Below are positions 54,457-63,609 of a stretch of DNA of 64,000 nt, piece after piece. Every line of letters begins with the position of its first letter. Position 1 is the first letter of the stretch. The translations under genes and the position numbers were made by a program. The stretch covers positions 18,164-82,163 of the forward strand of contig JAQXFO010000081.1 of NCBI GenBank assembly GCA_029005135.1, given 5' to 3'. The DNA comes from Lachnospiraceae bacterium (GTDB taxonomy: Bacteria; Bacillota; Clostridia; Lachnospirales; Lachnospiraceae). Below the pieces are notes generated by a model, which made no database searches, had not been told where the DNA came from, and saw only the letters and a list, made by a program, of their open reading frames with translations.

Positions 54457-54481
54457 ATTAGGGAAAAAAAGCGGCTATAAT
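54453..54481 (+). promoter_or_regulatory. Promoter between leuA and thrC
   Basis: TTGAAT (54453-54458, overlapping the leuA stop), 17-bp spacer and perfect TATAAT (54476-54481). The terminator at 54498 follows at once. Confidence 0.55.
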
Positions 54482-54497
54482 CGAATACAGTATGGAT

Positions 54498-54525
54498 AAA
54501 AGCGGATAGCATTTATCCGCTTTTT
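54498..54525 (+). terminator. Rho-independent terminator between leuA and thrC
   Basis: AAAAGCGGATA (54498-54508) pairs with TATCCGC-TTTT (54514-54524), loop of five, in a T-run. It is either the leuA terminator or an attenuator for thrC. Confidence 0.85.
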
Positions 54526-54565
54526 CCTGTTTTTGTGAGTCTTTTTAAGGAGCAGAATTACGACT

Positions 54566-56065
54566 ATGGAAATCATGTACAAAAGCACACGCAGCGATGC
54601 CGCACCGGTCACTGCCTCACGGGCGATTCTGACGGGACTGAGCCCCGACGGTGGTCTGTATGTCCCGACAGCCATTCCGCCCCTTCCCTGTTCACTGGAA
54701 GAACTGGCCGGGATGGATTACCGTGAACTGGCCTACCGTATCATGAGCTGCTATCTGACGGATTTTACGGAAGAAGAGCTTCGCGGCTGCATCGCCGGCG
54801 CGTATGACGATAAATTCGATACCCCGGTCATCGCTCCGCTTGTCAAGGCGGACGGCGCCTATTATCTTGAGCTGTATCACGGCGCCACCATCGCCTTCAA
54901 GGATATGGCCCTTTCCATTCTGCCGCATCTGATGACGACAGCGGCGAAGAAGAACGGCCTGACGAAGGAGATCGTCATCCTGACAGCGACCTCGGGTGAT
55001 ACGGGCAAAGCGGCCATGGCCGGTTTTGCCGATGTCCCGGGAACACGGATCATCGTTTTCTACCCGAAGGATGGTGTTTCCCGGGTCCAGGAGAAGCAGA
55101 TGGTCACCCAGCGCGGCGACAATACCCATGTCGTGGCGATCCACGGCAATTTCGACGATGCCCAGAACCGCGTCAAGGCCATGTTCAACGACCGCGAACT
55201 GGCGGCTGAGCTTGCTGAAGCCGGTTATCAGTTCTCCTCGGCCAATTCCATCAATATCGGCCGTCTGGTGCCGCAAATTGTCTACTATGTCTACGCCTAC
55301 GCCAACCTGGTAAAAAATGAGGAGATAAAAGCCGGCGATCAGATCAACATCACCGTGCCCACCGGCAACTTCGGCAACATCCTGGCCGCTTACTACGCCA
55401 AGGTCATGGGCCTGCCGGTCAAGACGCTGATCTGCGCCTCCAACGAGAACAAGGTCCTCTTTGACTTCTTCAGAAGCGGCAGCTATGACCGCCGCCGGGA
55501 GTTCATTCTGACCTCATCCCCGTCCATGGATATCCTGATCTCCAGCAATCTGGAACGTCTGATCTACCGTCTGGCGGACAATGATCCGGAGCGCAGCCGC
55601 ACGCTGATGGAAGCTCTGGTCAGAGACGGCCACTACGCGATTACACCGGATATGAAGGCAGGCCTGAAGGATTTTGCCGGCGGTTTTGCCACCGAGGAGG
55701 AGAACTTTGACGGCATCCGTCGTCTCTATAAGAAGACGGGCTATGTCATCGATACCCACACCGGTATCGCCAATGCGGTTTACAGACAGTACCGGGAGGA
55801 GACGGGCGATGAGACACCGACCGTTATCGCCTCCACGGCCAGCCCCTTCAAGTTTGCCCGGGATGTTATGAATGCCATTGAACCTGAGGTGAAGGTGGAG
55901 GATGATTTCGCCCTGATCGATGCACTGGCGAAGGCCAGCGGCCGTGAAGAGCCCCCGGCGATCACCGATATCCGTACCGCGCCGGTGCGTCACAACACGG
56001 TCGTGGACCGCGACGAGATGAAGGCGGCGGTCAAGGCAATCCTGAATATCGACGGAATCAGATAA
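54566..56065 (+). CDS. thrC: Threonine synthase
   Basis: 499 residues. An N-terminal domain with GLSPDGGLYVP, the PLP Lys112 in GATIAFKDMAL, the phosphate loop TATSGDTGKAAMAGF, and TVPTGNFGNILAAYYAKVMG. It is the longer E. coli/yeast-like type. It converts phosphohomoserine to threonine. No thrB is near. The start at 54566 has AAGGAG 13 bp before it; the in-frame ATG at 54575 is an alternative with less ideal spacing. dgt follows 18 bp later. Confidence 0.94.
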   Translation: MEIMYKSTRSDAAPVTASRAILTGLSPDGGLYVPTAIPPLPCSLEELAGMDYRELAYRIMSCYLTDFTEEELRGCIAGAYDDKFDTPVIAPLVKADGAYYLELYHGATIAFKDMALSILPHLMTTAAKKNGLTKEIVILTATSGDTGKAAMAGFADVPGTRIIVFYPKDGVSRVQEKQMVTQRGDNTHVVAIHGNFDDAQNRVKAMFNDRELAAELAEAGYQFSSANSINIGRLVPQIVYYVYAYANLVKNEEIKAGDQINITVPTGNFGNILAAYYAKVMGLPVKTLICASNENKVLFDFFRSGSYDRRREFILTSSPSMDILISSNLERLIYRLADNDPERSRTLMEALVRDGHYAITPDMKAGLKDFAGGFATEEENFDGIRRLYKKTGYVIDTHTGIANAVYRQYREETGDETPTVIASTASPFKFARDVMNAIEPEVKVEDDFALIDALAKASGREEPPAITDIRTAPVRHNTVVDRDEMKAAVKAILNIDGIR

Positions 56066-56083
56066 TAAGAATGCGGTGACACT

Positions 56084-57487
56084 ATGGAATGGCGTCAGCT
56101 TTTATCGGAAAAAAGAAGAGGGAACTACGCGCGCGCCCGGGATCGGAAGCATGACCTTCGCAGCGAATTTGAGAAGGATTACCATCGGATCATCGGCAGC
56201 GCCTCCTTTCGCCGCCTGCAGGACAAGACTCAGGTTTTTCCGCTGGACAGGAGTGATTTTATCCGCACCAGGCTGACTCATTCTCTGGAGGTGTCCTCCT
56301 TCGGCCGCTCCCTGGCGGAGAATATCTCGGCCTCAATCATGACCCGGGGCGTCGATCCGGCCTTCTCCTATGAGACGAAGGAAGCCATCTGCGAGATCCT
56401 GCAGTGCGCCGGTCTCATTCATGACATCGGCAACCCACCCTTCGGGCATTTCGGTGAGGAATCCATTCGTGAATGGTTTGCTTCTCATCTGGATACGCTG
56501 CTGTATCATGGCCGCCCGGTGAGCGACATCCTCGGGGAGCAGGAGAAGAAGGATTTGCTGAACTATGACGGCAACGCCCAGGGACTGAGACTGGTGTCGC
56601 GGCTGCATTTCCTTGTCAACGAAAACGGCATGAATCTGACCTACGGCCTGTTGTCGGCTGTGATGAAATATCCGGTGTCTTCCCTGGAGATTAACAAAAG
56701 TGCCTCCGATAAGAAATATCACAAGGCCGGGTATTTCAAATCCGAAGAGGATCTATTCCGGGATATTCAGAAGACCTGCGGCACCCACGGCTGCCGCAGC
56801 CCTCTGGCGTATATTCTGGAGGCGGCCGATGATATTGCCTATGCCACAGCGGATATCGAGGATGCCTTCAAAAAGGGCTTTCTTACGTATCAGGACCTCC
56901 TTCGGGAACTCAAAGCCCGCGGCGTGACGGCCCACTATACCTCTAAGCTGGAGGATGCCTACCGGATGGGTGAAGCCATGAAGGCGGGCAATCCCGAGGA
57001 ATATGCGGTGATGAACGCGCTGGTGGCTTTCCAGGGATCCCTCCTGCATTCCGCCACCGAAGGCTTTATGTCACATTATCAGGTCATTATGAAGGGCGGG
57101 TACCCCTATGACCTGTTTTATCATACACCGGCCGAGAAGCTGCTGGCGGCTCTCAAGAGCATTGCCTATGACTACGCTTTTACCACGGCTTCGATCTTCA
57201 GAACGGAGATCGCCGCCAATACGATACTGACTTATCTGATGGATCACCTGGTCAGTGCGGCACTGTCCTATGACGAAGGCCGCTATCCGGGACTTCTGGA
57301 GGAAAAATTCCTGTCACTGATCTCCGAGAATTACCGGGAGGTCTACCACCGCATGAGTGCCGGTGCCGATGAAGCGGGCCGTCTGTATCTGAAGCTGCTC
57401 CTGGCGACGGACTGCATCTCCGGCATGACGGATTCCTATGCCAGGGATCTGTACCACGAACTGACAGGCAGCGGCGCCCTGCGCTGA
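56084..57487 (+). CDS. dgt: dGTP triphosphohydrolase
   Basis: 467 residues of the HD superfamily. His66 in TRLTHSLEVSSFGRSLAEN and His113-Asp114 in LIHDIGNPPFGHFGEESI are metal ligands, with YILEAADDIAYATADIEDA carrying the last Asp. The length and sequence match the E. coli-type Dgt, which hydrolyses dGTP to deoxyguanosine and triphosphate and affects nucleotide pools and phage resistance. It is 18 bp behind thrC. Confidence 0.9.
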   Translation: MEWRQLLSEKRRGNYARARDRKHDLRSEFEKDYHRIIGSASFRRLQDKTQVFPLDRSDFIRTRLTHSLEVSSFGRSLAENISASIMTRGVDPAFSYETKEAICEILQCAGLIHDIGNPPFGHFGEESIREWFASHLDTLLYHGRPVSDILGEQEKKDLLNYDGNAQGLRLVSRLHFLVNENGMNLTYGLLSAVMKYPVSSLEINKSASDKKYHKAGYFKSEEDLFRDIQKTCGTHGCRSPLAYILEAADDIAYATADIEDAFKKGFLTYQDLLRELKARGVTAHYTSKLEDAYRMGEAMKAGNPEEYAVMNALVAFQGSLLHSATEGFMSHYQVIMKGGYPYDLFYHTPAEKLLAALKSIAYDYAFTTASIFRTEIAANTILTYLMDHLVSAALSYDEGRYPGLLEEKFLSLISENYREVYHRMSAGADEAGRLYLKLLLATDCISGMTDSYARDLYHELTGSGALR

Positions 57488-57495
57488 CGGCATTA

Positions 57496-57524
57496 TTGAA
57501 AACATTTAGAAAAACATTTATAAT
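57496..57524 (+). promoter_or_regulatory. 6S RNA promoter
   Basis: TTGAAA (57496-57501), 17-bp spacer and perfect TATAAT (57519-57524). The expected start, 7 bases on, matches the 6S 5' end at 57531. Confidence 0.8.
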
Positions 57525-57530
57525 GTAGGC

Positions 57531-57713
57531 ATTTCCTGGGGTGTTCGACGCCCTATTTTTCCTGAACCTACATGAGACTTAATGGGATTCCAAGAGCTTT
57601 GTTATCAATGTCAGGCCTCAACCAGGCAAGCGGAGGAAGACAGCGAAACAGATGAGGTTGCCCACCTGGCAGTGGCTAGGCGTCAGTATGATAGGAACGG
57701 CATCCCGGGTTTT
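57531..57713 (+). ncRNA. ssrS: 6S RNA
   Basis: About 183 bases. The 5' ATTTCCTGGGGTGTTCG resembles the 6S 5' end in many bacteria. CCTGGGGTG (57535-57543) pairs over nine bases with CATCCCGGG (57701-57709) as the closing stem, followed by a short T-run. The middle can form the large open bubble and further stems typical of 6S. Known: 6S RNA imitates an open promoter and sequesters the housekeeping RNA polymerase in stationary phase. The match was recognised by eye, not by a covariance model. Confidence 0.82.
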
Positions 57714-57755
57714 CTATAAGCGGTATCATGGTTTCGGTTATTGGAAAGTGAAGGC

Positions 57756-58772
57756 ATGATCAACGATATTATCAAAGGTGTGAGAGCATTCAACGCGCGG
57801 ATCCGGGAGGACCACCTTGGCGCCTACGCGGCTTCCTGTGCGTTTTTTCTTATCATCTCTTTTACGCCTCTGACCATGATCATGCTGGCTATTGTCAGAC
57901 TGACAGTGCTGAACGAGACGGCAATGATGAACAACATCATGCTGGTTGTGCCGGCCGGGATTCGGGACTATGTCTCCATGATCATCAATGAGGTCTACAC
58001 AAAAACATACGGTGTGGTGCCGATCTCGGTCATTGTGCTGCTCTGGTCGGCTTCCAAGACGATTCACGCGCTGACAAACAGCCTGAATGTGATCAACCGT
58101 GTCCGTGAGACACGAGGCTGGGTTTATACGCGTCTCAGATCAATGCTGGTCATTGTGATCCTCCTGCTGGGACTCGGCGGGTTATCGGTGCTCAAGACTC
58201 TCAGCCTCATGATAGGCCGTCACTCGGCGGCGGCTCTCACCGCCATCGAGGAGATCCTGTTTTTCCTGATGCCCTTCCGGAACCTTCTGGGTTATATCAT
58301 CATGATCCTGCTGTTTATGCTGATCTACGTGCTTCTGCCGAACGGCCGTTACACTTTCCGTTCTCAGTTTCCGGGAGCCCTGATGGTCGCGACGATATGG
58401 ACGATCGTGTCCTATTTCCTGACGCTGTACTATATGCATAACCGCAGTTTCAGTTCGATCTACGGCAGCCTGACCGGTATCATCCTGGCCATGATCTGGC
58501 TGTATTTTTGTATGTATTTTCTGCTGCTCGGTGCGGAGATCAACCGCATCATTGCAGAGAATCCCGAGGATAATGTCATCATGAATACGATACAGGATGT
58601 CCGGACTGAGGCCTATCTCAGAGGAGAAGCTTCGCGGCGGGAACAGGAGAGGATAAAGAGCGGCAATGACGATGAAGACCACGATCTCGACGAGGAGACG
58701 GGCATAGACTTAAGTCTCGTGCGGCAGGTCGTTTATCAACATGAAGATATCATGGAGGACGAAGATGATTGA
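57756..58772 (+). CDS. YihY/BrkB family membrane protein
   Basis: 338 residues with six membrane helices. AYAASCAFFLIISFTPLTMIMLAI, the WSASKTIHALTNSLNVIN segment, and GSLTGIILAMIWLYFCMYFLLLGAEINRI are typical of the BrkB/YihY family (older name: RNase BN, wrongly). The function is unknown; transport has been suggested. The tail (about 290-338) is very acidic and hydrophilic, and longer than usual. ATG at 57756 with GGAAAG; a TTG at 57741 is also in frame. It overlaps pheS by 8 bases. Confidence 0.85.
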   Translation: MINDIIKGVRAFNARIREDHLGAYAASCAFFLIISFTPLTMIMLAIVRLTVLNETAMMNNIMLVVPAGIRDYVSMIINEVYTKTYGVVPISVIVLLWSASKTIHALTNSLNVINRVRETRGWVYTRLRSMLVIVILLLGLGGLSVLKTLSLMIGRHSAAALTAIEEILFFLMPFRNLLGYIIMILLFMLIYVLLPNGRYTFRSQFPGALMVATIWTIVSYFLTLYYMHNRSFSSIYGSLTGIILAMIWLYFCMYFLLLGAEINRIIAENPEDNVIMNTIQDVRTEAYLRGEASRREQERIKSGNDDEDHDLDEETGIDLSLVRQVVYQHEDIMEDEDD

Positions 58773-59793
58773 TATTGAAGGAAAAGTCAAAGAGATAATG
58801 GAAAACGGTCTCCGCGAGATCAGAGAGGCCAAAGACATCGATAAACTCAATGACGTGCGGGTGGCTTTTCTGGGCAAGAAGGGCCAGCTGACGTCGATTA
58901 TGAAGGCGATGAAGGATGTGCCGGCGGAGGATCGCCCGAAGATCGGCAAGTGGGTCAACGATGCCCGGGCTTCCATTGAAAACAGCCTGGATCTGATGCG
59001 TGAGAAGCTGGATGAGGCCCAGCAGGAAGCCTTCATGAAGGCGGAGACCATCGATGTGACCCTGCCGGCCAAGACACCGATCGCCGGTCATCGTCATCCG
59101 AATACCATCGCGCTGGAGGAAGTCGAGCGTATCTTCATCGGTATGGGCTATGAAGTTATCGAAGGCCCTGAGATCGAATACGACGAGTACAACTTTACAA
59201 AGCTTAATATTCCTGCCAACCATCCGGCCAAGGATGAGCAGGATACGTTTTATATCACCAAGGATATCCTGCTTCGTACCCAGACATCGCCGGTACAGGC
59301 CCGTGTCATGGAGAAGGGCCATCTGCCGATACGCATGATCTCCCCGGGCCGTGTCTTCCGTTCCGATGAGGTGGATGCCACGCATTCTCCGTCCTTCCAT
59401 CAGATCGAGGGCCTTGTCATCGACAGGGACATCACCTTCGCCGATCTGAAGGGCACGCTGGATGTCTTTGCCAAGGAACTGTTCGGACCGGAGACGAAGA
59501 CCAAGTTCAGACCCCATCATTTCCCGTTCACGGAACCGTCAGCCGAGGTGGATGTCAGCTGCTTCAAATGCGGCGGCAAGGGCTGCCGTTTCTGCAAGGG
59601 CGAAGGCTGGATCGAGATCCTGGGCTGCGGCATGGTCCATCCGCATGTGCTTGAAATGTGCGGCATCGACCCGAATGAATATCAGGGCTTTGCCTTCGGT
59701 GTCGGTCTCGAAAGAATCGCTCTCCTGAAGTATGAGATCGATGACATGAGACTTCTCTACGAAAACGACATCCGTTTCCTGAATCAGTTCTGA
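58765..59793 (+). CDS. pheS: Phenylalanyl-tRNA synthetase alpha subunit
   Basis: 342 residues. A coiled N-terminal domain with VRVAFLGKKGQLTSIMK, then the class II core: HPLNTI-like HRHPNTIALEEVERIF, motif 2 with RVFRSDEVDATHSPSFHQIEGLV, and motif 3 GFAFGVGLERIALLKYEI. A Cys cluster (CFKCGGKGCRFCKGEGW) is typical of Firmicutes PheS. It forms the alpha2beta2 enzyme with PheT. Start at 58765 with GGAGG. No T-box precedes it. Confidence 0.95.
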   Translation: MIDIEGKVKEIMENGLREIREAKDIDKLNDVRVAFLGKKGQLTSIMKAMKDVPAEDRPKIGKWVNDARASIENSLDLMREKLDEAQQEAFMKAETIDVTLPAKTPIAGHRHPNTIALEEVERIFIGMGYEVIEGPEIEYDEYNFTKLNIPANHPAKDEQDTFYITKDILLRTQTSPVQARVMEKGHLPIRMISPGRVFRSDEVDATHSPSFHQIEGLVIDRDITFADLKGTLDVFAKELFGPETKTKFRPHHFPFTEPSAEVDVSCFKCGGKGCRFCKGEGWIEILGCGMVHPHVLEMCGIDPNEYQGFAFGVGLERIALLKYEIDDMRLLYENDIRFLNQF

Positions 59794-59819
59794 TAAGTCA
59801 AAGCGAAGGAGAATAAGAC

Positions 59820-62240
59820 ATGAAAACTTCATTGTCCTGGATTAAAAGATATGTGCCCGATCTTGATGTGACGGCAAAACAATACATGGACGCCATGACA
59901 CTGTCGGGAACGAAGGTCGAAGGTGTCGAAGAGCTGGATCGTGATCTGGATAAGATCGTGGTCGGATTGGTCAGAACCTGCGAAGCCCATCCGGATTCCG
60001 ATCATCTGCACGTCTGCCGGGTGGATGTGGGCAGCGGCGAAGATCTGCAGATCGTCTGCGGTGCGCCGAATGTCTGTGCCGGTCAGAAGGTACCGGTGGT
60101 CCTGGCAGGCGGCCGTGTGGCCGGCGGCCATGACGGCAGCCGTACCGAAGGCGGCATCGAAATCAAAAAGGGCAAGCTCAGGGGCGTGGAATCCATGGGT
60201 ATGATCTGCTCTATCGAAGAGCTGGGCTCCACCCGTGAGATGTATCCGGAAGCGCCGGAATACGGCATCTATGTCTTCCCGGAAGACACACCGATAGGCG
60301 CCGATGCCATCGAACTTCTCGGTCTGCACGATGCCGTTGTGGAATACGAGGTCACTTCAAATCGTGTCGACTGCTACAGTGTGATCGGCATTGCCCGTGA
60401 AGCGGCCGCCACCTTCAGCAGGAGCTTCTGTCCGCCGGTCATCAAAGAGACCGGCAACGACGAGGATGCCCATGACTATGTGGACGTGGAGATTCAGAAT
60501 AAGGAGCTCTGCCGCCGTTACTGCGCCCGTGTGGTAAAAAATGTCAAAATCGGTCCGTCACCGCTGTGGATGCAGCGCTGCCTGCGTTCCAACGGCATTC
60601 GTCCGATCAACAATATTGTTGATATCACGAACTTCATCATGGAAGAATACGGCCAGCCTATGCATGCCTTTGATTATGACACGGTGGCCGGCCACAGGAT
60701 CATTGTCAAGACTGCCGAAAACGGAGAAACCTTCACCACACTGGATGGCCAGGAACGTCAGCTGGACGATCAGATACTGATGATCTGTGACGCCGAGAAG
60801 CCCATCGGCATCGCCGGTATCATGGGCGGTGAAAATTCCATGATCACCGATGATGTCAAAACCGTTCTTTTCGAAGCGGCCTGCTTTGACGGCACCAACA
60901 TCCGTCTGTCCTCCAAGCGTCTCGGTCTGCAGACCGATGCCTCCGCCAAGTTTGACAAGGGCCTGGATCCGAACACTGCCGAGGAAGCCATCAACCGTGC
61001 CTGCGAACTGATGGAAGAGTTCGGCGCCGGTGAGGTGGTCGGCGGTATCGTCGATGTCCATGAAGCCCTTCCGGCACCGGAGGCCATTCCCTTTGATCCG
61101 GGTGCCATCAACCGCCTCCTGGGTACCGATTTCCCGGAGGATGACATGATTGCCATTTTCGAAAGAGCCGGTCTTCGTTATGACGAATTCAACCGTGCGG
61201 TGATCGTGCCGACCTTCCGCCAGGATATCCACAGAACCTGTGACCTCGCCGAGGAGGTCGCCCGTTTCTGGGGCTATGACAAGATCCCGACGACGCTGCC
61301 CCACGGTGAGGCCACCACAGGCCGTCTCCAGAGACCGATGCGTCTGATGGAAATGGGCCGCCGTGTCGCTGAGGACTGCGGCTTCTCCCAGGCTTACTGT
61401 TATTCCTTCGAAAGCCCGAAGGTTTTCAACCGCCTCAACCTCGATGCCAATGATCCGCTGCGTCAGGCCATTGCCATCGCCAATCCTCTGGGAGAAGACT
61501 TCTCGATCATGAGAACCACTTCTCTTAACGGTATCCTGACAGCCCTGGCCCTGAACAGCAGCCGCCGCAACCGTAACGTCCGTCTTTATGAGATGGGCAA
61601 TATCTATCTTCCCAAGGCCCTGCCCCTGACGGAACTGCCGGATGAACGCATGACCTTTACGCTGGGCTTCTACGGCGAAGGCGATTTCTTCGATCTGAAG
61701 GGTGTCGTCGAGCTGTTCTTCCAACGTCTCGGCATGACGGGCGAGGCGGTCTATACGACCGATGATCTGAAGCCCTTCCTGCATCCGGGCCGTCAGGCTG
61801 ATATCAGTTATAACGGCGAAAAGGCCGGCTATATAGGAGAGGTTCATCCGAAGGTCAGAAAGACCTACGGTCTCAGAGAGAGAACGTATGTGGCGGTGAT
61901 CGACATGCCGGTGGTGGAAAAGTATGCCACCTTTGACCGCAAGTATGAGGGTATCGCTCGCTTCCCGGTCATGACCCGCGACATCAGCCTTGTGGTACCG
62001 AAGGCACTGACCCATGCCGCGGTGGAGGGCATGATCAGACAACGCGGCGGCAAGCTGCTGGAATCCTGCCGTCTGTTCGATATCTACGAAGGCCCGGGCA
62101 TTGCCCCGGGTTATAAGTCCATGGCCTACAGCCTGGATTTCAGACACAAGGAAAAGACACTGGAGGAAGCGGAGGTCAGCGCAGCCATGAAGAAGATCAT
62201 GAACGGCCTGGAATCCCTGGGCGTAACGATGCGTTCCTGA
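59820..62240 (+). CDS. pheT: Phenylalanyl-tRNA synthetase beta subunit
   Basis: 806 residues, full length. An N-terminal tRNA-binding OB domain (about 40-155, VGLVRTCEAHPDSDHLHVC), the B3/B4 editing domain (about 210-390, including IRPINNIVDITNFIMEEYGQPMHAFD), the B5 domain, the inactive class II core, and a C-terminal FDX-ACB domain (RFPVMTRDISLVVP onward). The Phe enzyme proofreads Tyr through the B3/B4 site. GAAGGAG lies before the ATG, 26 bp after pheS. Confidence 0.96.
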   Translation: MKTSLSWIKRYVPDLDVTAKQYMDAMTLSGTKVEGVEELDRDLDKIVVGLVRTCEAHPDSDHLHVCRVDVGSGEDLQIVCGAPNVCAGQKVPVVLAGGRVAGGHDGSRTEGGIEIKKGKLRGVESMGMICSIEELGSTREMYPEAPEYGIYVFPEDTPIGADAIELLGLHDAVVEYEVTSNRVDCYSVIGIAREAAATFSRSFCPPVIKETGNDEDAHDYVDVEIQNKELCRRYCARVVKNVKIGPSPLWMQRCLRSNGIRPINNIVDITNFIMEEYGQPMHAFDYDTVAGHRIIVKTAENGETFTTLDGQERQLDDQILMICDAEKPIGIAGIMGGENSMITDDVKTVLFEAACFDGTNIRLSSKRLGLQTDASAKFDKGLDPNTAEEAINRACELMEEFGAGEVVGGIVDVHEALPAPEAIPFDPGAINRLLGTDFPEDDMIAIFERAGLRYDEFNRAVIVPTFRQDIHRTCDLAEEVARFWGYDKIPTTLPHGEATTGRLQRPMRLMEMGRRVAEDCGFSQAYCYSFESPKVFNRLNLDANDPLRQAIAIANPLGEDFSIMRTTSLNGILTALALNSSRRNRNVRLYEMGNIYLPKALPLTELPDERMTFTLGFYGEGDFFDLKGVVELFFQRLGMTGEAVYTTDDLKPFLHPGRQADISYNGEKAGYIGEVHPKVRKTYGLRERTYVAVIDMPVVEKYATFDRKYEGIARFPVMTRDISLVVPKALTHAAVEGMIRQRGGKLLESCRLFDIYEGPGIAPGYKSMAYSLDFRHKEKTLEEAEVSAAMKKIMNGLESLGVTMRS

Positions 62241-62281
62241 TCCGAGGACGCTGATATCAGACAGCTGAAATATAAGATACT

Positions 62282-63307
62282 ATGAAAACTTCTGACTTTT
62301 ACTATGATCTTCCGGAGGAACTGATCGCGCAGGATCCTCTGGAGGATCGTGCCTCATCCCGTCTGCTGCACCTTGACCGCCAAAGCGGAGCGGTGACGCA
62401 TGACGTTTTCCGGAATGTGGGCAGCTATCTCCGGGAAGGCGATGTCCTTGTCATCAACGATACCAAGGTCATTCCGGCCCGTCTCATCGGTGTCAGAAAA
62501 GACAGCGGCGGCAAAGCCGAGCTCCTGCTTCTCAGGCGCCTGACGGATACGGACTGGGAATGCCTTGTCAAGCCGGGCAAGCGCTGCCGCACAGGCGCTG
62601 TCCTCAGCTTTGGCGAAGGCCTTCTGGAGGGAACGATCACCGAGGTGCTGCCGGATGGCAACCGGCATATCCGTTTTTCCTATGAGGGCATCTTCGAAGA
62701 GGTCCTGGATAAGCTGGGTGAAATGCCCCTGCCGCCGTATATTCATCATCGGCTGGAGGACGGCAGCCGCTATAACACGGTCTATGCCCGCTGCGAGGGC
62801 AGTGCCGCGGCACCGACAGCCGGTCTTCATTTCACGGAGTCTCTCCTGCAGGCACTGAAGGAAAAGGGAGTCATCATCGCTCCGGTGACGCTTCATGTGG
62901 GTCTGGGGACTTTCCGTCCCGTCAAGGCCGAAAGGATTGAAGATCATCTGATGCATTCGGAATTCTATATGGTATCGGAAGAGAGTGCCGGGGCCATCAA
63001 CCGGGCCAAAGCCGAAGGCCGCCGCGTGATCTGCGTCGGTACCACCAGCTGCCGGACCGTCGAATCGGCCTCTGACAGAAAAGGCCATATTAGTGCGGGC
63101 AGCGGCTGGACTGAGATATTTATTTATCCGGGATATGACTTTAAGATCATGGACGGCCTGATTACGAACTTCCACCTGCCGGAAAGCACTCTGGTGATGC
63201 TGGTGTCGGCCTTTGCGGGCCGGAATCATGTGCTGGCTGCCTATGAGACGGCCGTGAAGGAGAGATACCGTTTCTTCTCCTTTGGGGATGCGATGATCAT
63301 CCTGTAA
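62282..63307 (+). CDS. queA: tRNA preQ1(34) S-adenosylmethionine ribosyltransferase-isomerase
   Basis: 341 residues. [24 protein letters not shown] at the start, [55 protein letters not shown] and [20 protein letters not shown] (each read in parts) are the QueA blocks. It adds the epoxycyclopentane part of queuosine from SAM. With queH in the same window, the last two steps of queuosine synthesis are both encoded here, but apart from each other. A terminator follows. Confidence 0.96.
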   Translation: MKTSDFYYDLPEELIAQDPLEDRASSRLLHLDRQSGAVTHDVFRNVGSYLREGDVLVINDTKVIPARLIGVRKDSGGKAELLLLRRLTDTDWECLVKPGKRCRTGAVLSFGEGLLEGTITEVLPDGNRHIRFSYEGIFEEVLDKLGEMPLPPYIHHRLEDGSRYNTVYARCEGSAAAPTAGLHFTESLLQALKEKGVIIAPVTLHVGLGTFRPVKAERIEDHLMHSEFYMVSEESAGAINRAKAEGRRVICVGTTSCRTVESASDRKGHISAGSGWTEIFIYPGYDFKIMDGLITNFHLPESTLVMLVSAFAGRNHVLAAYETAVKERYRFFSFGDAMIIL

Positions 63308-63336
63308 GCCTGAATAATGTCCAAAGAGATAAGATG

Positions 63337-63366
63337 AGAGTCCTCGGAAGCGAGGGCTCTTTTTTT
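63337..63366 (+). terminator. Rho-independent terminator after queA
   Basis: AGAG-T-CCTCG (63337-63346) and CGAGG-G-CTCT (63351-63360) pair with a GAAG loop, then six T residues. Confidence 0.9.
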
Positions 63367-63609
63367 ATACCTGCAAAACCTTATAGCAACTATAAGGCAA
63401 AAATCGCGAAAAGAGAGCGTAATCATGCAAAATGGACTAAAAATGGCGGATATATATTAGCAATAATATCAAAAACAGCGAGAAAAATCGGTTTTAAAAA
63501 AGGGATTGACATTATTCTAACAAGATAGACGAAAATAACTGTAAGGATAGCCCGTGGTGAGCCGGGCTGCACCCGTTAACTAAGTCTTGTTTGGAGAGAG
63601 GAGAACAGC
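63367..63609 (+). other. AT-rich intergenic region and MFS leader
   Basis: No convincing gene. The first part (63367-63500) is rich in A. A TTGACA at 63506-63511 has no good -10 at 17 bp. A hairpin AGCCCG (63549-63554) with CGGGCT (63563-63568) lies in the presumed leader, followed by CACCCGTTAACTAAG and GAGAGGAG, the ribosome binding site of the next gene. The leader may be structured; I do not recognise a known riboswitch. Confidence 0.45.

Noticed and set aside
63334..63528. Possible 64-residue ORF
   Set aside because: It runs through the queA terminator hairpin and an A-rich stretch with no ribosome binding site.
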